7,760 nt of DNA, taken from the NCBI GenBank assembly GCA_023819545.1, contig JAMWCA010000057.1:1-7760 (forward strand), given 5' to 3'. How positions within the stretch are numbered: position 1 is the stretch's first letter; each line of letters starts with the position of its first letter. Origin of the DNA: Candidatus Omnitrophota bacterium. Its GTDB lineage: Bacteria; Ratteibacteria; UBA8468; B48-G9; JAFGKM01. A model generated the notes under the pieces. It ran no database searches, was not told the DNA's origin, and worked only from the letters and a program-made list of their open reading frames with translations. Below, piece after piece: positions 5,632-7,760 of this stretch. The translations under genes were made by a program, and so were the position numbers.

Positions 5632-6939
5632 TTACATTAAAAACTTACTTTCTACAATAATATCCTTAAATTTTTTTAAAGAAAAATTTATCCATTCGTT
5701 TATATATCTATTTCTAAAAATTGGGTCTTTCCAGTTTTCCCATAAAAATCTCTGGACTTTTTTATCAAAAGGGATTTCATAAAATTTTTCTTTCAGATGT
5801 TTGTTTTTAGTTTTTGAAATAATATACCATGCTTTTTTTAATTCACTATGGCAATCAATTATCATACAACCAATCATATCATCAATTAAATTCCATCTTT
5901 TTGCTGCAAGTTGGAAATCATATTTTATTGTGTTTTTAATTTTATATGGATTTATATCTATTTCTAATTCGGGATTATCGTAGATTTCAGGCATAACAGG
6001 AAATCTATTAAGAGAGTATTCTTTTGGTCCTCCTTTTTTTCCCTTTTTTTGAATCCATAATAACTGTCCATCATAGGTAAATAGAAAATCAATAAATTTC
6101 TTTGCTATTTCAATATTTGGCGCTCCTTTTAAAATCCCAATACAATCAGGATTTATAACAGTTTCACCTTCGGGTAGAATAAATCCCATATTTTCTTTTC
6201 CATTGACTTCAATTTGTGCGAGAGCATATGAATCAATACATAAAGATAGAACTGCTTCACCAATTGATGTTTCTCTTGCAACTTCAGAAGCACTTGTTGA
6301 AAAGTTTTTCGTGTTTCCAGCAATAGCAAAGATTGTTCTCCATCCTTCCTCCCAGCCATATGTTTGTAAAATTATTTCATACATCATGTGCATACTTCCA
6401 CTATGTCTTGGGTCTGCTGCTCCAATTAAAGAATAATAAATTGGATTGCCAAGGTCTTTCCATGTTTTTGCAATGGGTAATTTTAAAAATTTTAAAGCCC
6501 TTTTATTATAAAGAATGCCAAAACCTGAAAGTACTACTCCATACCAATAAAATTCTTCATCATAATTTGGTATTCCTGCACAATGTTTAGGTATTTTTTT
6601 TAATAAATTTTGGGGTAATTTATATTTTAAAAGTAAATTTTCAGATTTAAGTTTTAAATATGGACTTAATCCACCACCAAAAAAAAGGTCAATTCCTATT
6701 CCTTCTGGATTTTTTTTAAAAAGAGATTCAACATATTTTAAATTGTCACTTGTTCCTCCTTGGTCAATCCATTCAACTTTTACTTTTTCCTTATAATTTT
6801 TTTCATACCAATCGCAAAAAGCTTTCGTAATTTCAATTTTAATACCTTCCCAATGAGGTGAAATAATAACAAGGTTTTTCTCTCCTTTAGCAAAGGAAAA
6901 AACAACAACGAAAATTAAAAAAATTATTTTTTTCCTCAT
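5632..6939 (-). CDS. Extracellular solute-binding protein (AfuA/FbpA-like, COG1840 class)
   Basis: The product is 435 residues with a Sec signal peptide: basic MRKK, hydrophobic IIFLIFVVVFSFA, and probable cleavage around residues 17-20. There is no lipobox cysteine, so the mature protein should be soluble in a periplasm or held by other means. The mature start LVIISPH, the LGNPIYYSLIGAADPRHSGS segment (163-182) followed by HMMYEIILQTYGWEEGW, and the later INPDCIGILKGAPN and AKKFIDFL are typical of the AfuA/COG1840 binding proteins that serve FbpB/FbpC-like importers. The family takes Fe3+, aminoethylphosphonate, thiamine or phosphoglycerate. I do not see the paired tyrosines of ferric-binding FbpA, so iron is not assured. 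It is somewhat longer than usual (about 340-400), with extra C-terminal sequence after residue 350. It leads the importer operon; no Shine-Dalgarno precedes the ATG at 6939. Confidence 0.9.
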   Translation of the reverse strand: MRKKIIFLIFVVVFSFAKGEKNLVIISPHWEGIKIEITKAFCDWYEKNYKEKVKVEWIDQGGTSDNLKYVESLFKKNPEGIGIDLFFGGGLSPYLKLKSENLLLKYKLPQNLLKKIPKHCAGIPNYDEEFYWYGVVLSGFGILYNKRALKFLKLPIAKTWKDLGNPIYYSLIGAADPRHSGSMHMMYEIILQTYGWEEGWRTIFAIAGNTKNFSTSASEVARETSIGEAVLSLCIDSYALAQIEVNGKENMGFILPEGETVINPDCIGILKGAPNIEIAKKFIDFLFTYDGQLLWIQKKGKKGGPKEYSLNRFPVMPEIYDNPELEIDINPYKIKNTIKYDFQLAAKRWNLIDDMIGCMIIDCHSELKKAWYIISKTKNKHLKEKFYEIPFDKKVQRFLWENWKDPIFRNRYINEWINFSLKKFKDIIVESKFLM

Positions 6940-6958
6940 CTTTGTTTTTAAAGGAAAA

Positions 6959-6964
6959 TTTATA
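6959..6964 (-). promoter_or_regulatory. Candidate -10 box of the ABC importer operon
   Basis: On the - strand the sequence reads GATATAAATTTT, with TATAAA at 6964-6959. The predicted +1 near 6952 gives a leader of about 13 nt before the ATG at 6939, still too short for normal Shine-Dalgarno spacing, and none is present. No -35 is recognisable in this nearly pure A/T region, and other -10-like hexamers lie nearby, so the assignment is tentative. Confidence 0.35.
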
Positions 6965-7035
6965 TCAGAATTAATTTTAATATTTTTTAAAAAAATTTCA
7001 AACTTTAAAAAATTTAAAATTTCTAAATTTTAGGG

Positions 7036-7041
7036 TAAAAT
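7036..7041 (+). promoter_or_regulatory. -10 box of the A/V-ATPase operon; near-leaderless start
   Basis: The sequence GGGTAAAATTTT contains TAAAAT at 7036-7041, preceded by GG as in the promoters at 994-999 and 1048-1053. The predicted +1 near 7048 leaves about 4 nt before the ATG at 7052. The -35 region is only A/T (TTTAAA at 7013-7018). Confidence 0.5.
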
Positions 7042-7051
7042 TTTATCTTAA

Positions 7052-7351
7052 ATGGAAGACAAAATAATTTTTATCGGAGACAAAACAACGATTGAATTTT
7101 TCTCTGCTTTTAATATTGAAACATTTTTTGCTAATTCAGATAAAGAAGCAGAAGAAATTATTGAAAAGATTGATATAAGTAGGGTAATATGTATTTTTAT
7201 TACAGAAGAAGTTTTTAATCAGGATAAATTTATGAAATTTATTAACTTAAAAAAAATGATGGTGATACCAAGTTTAAAAAGTAGAGAGAATAAAGGTATT
7301 AAAATAATTGATGAATTAATTAAAAAAGCAACCGGAATGAAGGGAGATTAA
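7052..7351 (+). CDS. atpF: A/V-type ATPase subunit F
   Basis: The product is 99 residues, the usual size of bacterial/archaeal subunit F (NtpG in Enterococcus), a small Rossmann-like protein of the central rotor stalk that contacts subunit D and modulates ATP hydrolysis. Visible marks are the first strand IIFIGDKTTIEFF, the ICIFITEEVF strand and loop near 46-55, VIPSLKS (71-77) and the closing helix IIDELIKKATG (85-95). The assignment is strongly supported by the subunit A gene one base downstream (7353). The gene begins the operon with its own promoter rather than following subunit C, which is the common order. No Shine-Dalgarno precedes the ATG at 7052; the leader is predicted to be about 4 nt. 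Sequence similarity of F subunits is weak, so most of the certainty comes from length, fold pattern and neighbour. Confidence 0.85.
   Translation: MEDKIIFIGDKTTIEFFSAFNIETFFANSDKEAEEIIEKIDISRVICIFITEEVFNQDKFMKFINLKKMMVIPSLKSRENKGIKIIDELIKKATGMKGD
7342..7346 (+). promoter_or_regulatory. Shine-Dalgarno site for atpA
   Basis: GGGAG, within AGGGAG, lies 6 nt before the ATG at 7353 and overlaps the last codons of the subunit F gene. It fixes the subunit A start and indicates coupled translation. Confidence 0.75.
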
Positions 7352-7352
7352 A

Positions 7353-7760
7353 ATGGATATAGGGAAAATAATAAAGGTTTCTGGACCTCTTGTTCAGGCA
7401 AAAGGGATGAAAACAAGTAGGATGTTTGATGTTGTTAGAGTTGGAGAGGAAAAACTTATTGGAGAAATCATACGACTTGAAGGAGATATTGCTTCAATTC
7501 AGGTTTATGAAGAAACAGAAGGTCTTAAAGTTGGGGACCCTGTTTTTGGAACCGGACTGCCATTAATAGTTGAACTTGGGCCAGGACTTCTTCAAAATAT
7601 CTTTGATGGAATACAAAGACCTTTATTACAGATAGAAAAACAAGGTGATTTCATAGTAAGAGGCGTTGATATTCCACCTCTTGATAGAAGTATTAAATGG
7701 GACTTTAAATCAATTGTTAAAAAAGGAGATATTGTAGAAAGTGGAGATATTATTGGAGAA
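7353..7760 (+). CDS. atpA: A/V-type ATPase catalytic subunit A, N-terminal part (3' truncated by window)
   Basis: The first 136 codons are present. The N-terminal beta-barrel domain is clear: MDIGKIIKVSGPLVQAKGM (1-19), FDVVRVGEEKLIGEIIRLEG, then IQVYEETEGLKVGDPV, and the hallmark VELGPGLLQNIFDGIQRPL. After that comes the start of the non-homologous bulge domain specific to A/V-type A subunits (GVDIPPLDR...WDFK). The Walker A region lies beyond the window; full-length members are about 580-600 residues. Subunit A forms the three catalytic ATP sites of the A3B3 head in the cytoplasm, driving or using H+ or Na+ flow through the membrane sector. The ATG at 7353 follows the subunit F stop by one base and has a good Shine-Dalgarno sequence. 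Whether it is a synthase or an ion pump, and the coupling ion, cannot be told from this part. Confidence 0.96.
   Translation, partial: MDIGKIIKVSGPLVQAKGMKTSRMFDVVRVGEEKLIGEIIRLEGDIASIQVYEETEGLKVGDPVFGTGLPLIVELGPGLLQNIFDGIQRPLLQIEKQGDFIVRGVDIPPLDRSIKWDFKSIVKKGDIVESGDIIGE

Larger units (their letters stand above)
6940..7051. other. Divergent intergenic spacer with repeated A/T tracts
   Basis: This spacer separates the importer operon from the A/V-ATPase operon. Between 6989 and 7031 it holds four AnTn tracts (6989-6998, 7007-7015, 7016-7022, 7025-7031). Such tracts bend DNA, but their spacing (about 17, 7 and 8 bp) is not a clean helical phase. No operator-like inverted repeat with G/C content is visible. 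Confidence 0.5.

Noticed and set aside
6203..6590. Two overlapping + strand frames inside the binding-protein gene
   Set aside because: They are antisense to the ADPRHSGS region of the solute-binding protein and look like complement artefacts of that conserved coding.
1..7760. CRISPR arrays, tRNA/rRNA genes, insertion sequences, riboswitches
   Set aside because: I saw no regularly spaced repeats, no T-loop-like tRNA sequence outside genes, no transposase frame with terminal repeats and no G+C-rich structured leader. The promoter-to-start distances are too short for riboswitches.

Overview
The window is a very A+T-rich bacterial stretch (by eye well under 35% G+C) that is densely packed with genes. 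Arginine is mostly AGA and the genes use A/T-ending codons. It carries an A/V-type (rotary) ATPase locus and a BcrAD/BadFG-type ATPase 'activase' pair, a family typical of oxygen-sensitive, low-potential iron-sulfur enzymes. Together these suggest an anaerobic, possibly uncultivated bacterium. The sequence alone does not let me place it in a phylum.

Layout from left to right. (1) Positions 2-340 hold the C-terminal end of a BaiN/HI0933-like flavoprotein on the + strand. (2) About 430 bp follow with no supported gene. (3) A small single-span membrane protein (770-985, - strand) is transcribed divergently from a two-gene operon. That operon encodes a CoA-enzyme-activase-associated cysteine protein (1064-1981) and a BcrAD/BadFG-type ATPase (1960-2898), both on the + strand. 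(4) Facing it tail to tail, 6 bp away, is a three-gene ABC importer operon on the - strand. In transcription order it is a periplasmic binding protein (6939-5632), an ATPase (5621-4563) and a fused double-domain permease (4566-2905). (5) Divergent from the importer, across a 112-bp A/T-tract spacer, begins an A/V-type ATPase operon on the + strand with subunit F (7052-7351) and subunit A (7353 to the window end).

How the genes work together. In the activase pair, the ATPase probably uses ATP hydrolysis to push an electron from its [4Fe-4S] cluster into the cysteine-rich partner. No acyl-CoA dehydratase or CoA-transferase gene lies nearby, so the reaction served is unknown. The importer genes form a complete binding-protein-dependent system of the FbpABC/AfuABC class (Fe3+, phosphonate, phosphoglycerate or similar ligands); the ligand cannot be fixed from sequence. 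The ATPase genes begin a rotary H+ or Na+ pump/synthase operon.

The most notable signal is in the control regions. Three operon-leading genes have a TATAAT-like -10 box so close to the start codon that the predicted mRNA leader is only about 2-4 nt. The + strand genes inside operons have good Shine-Dalgarno sequences, while the importer genes have none I can see.
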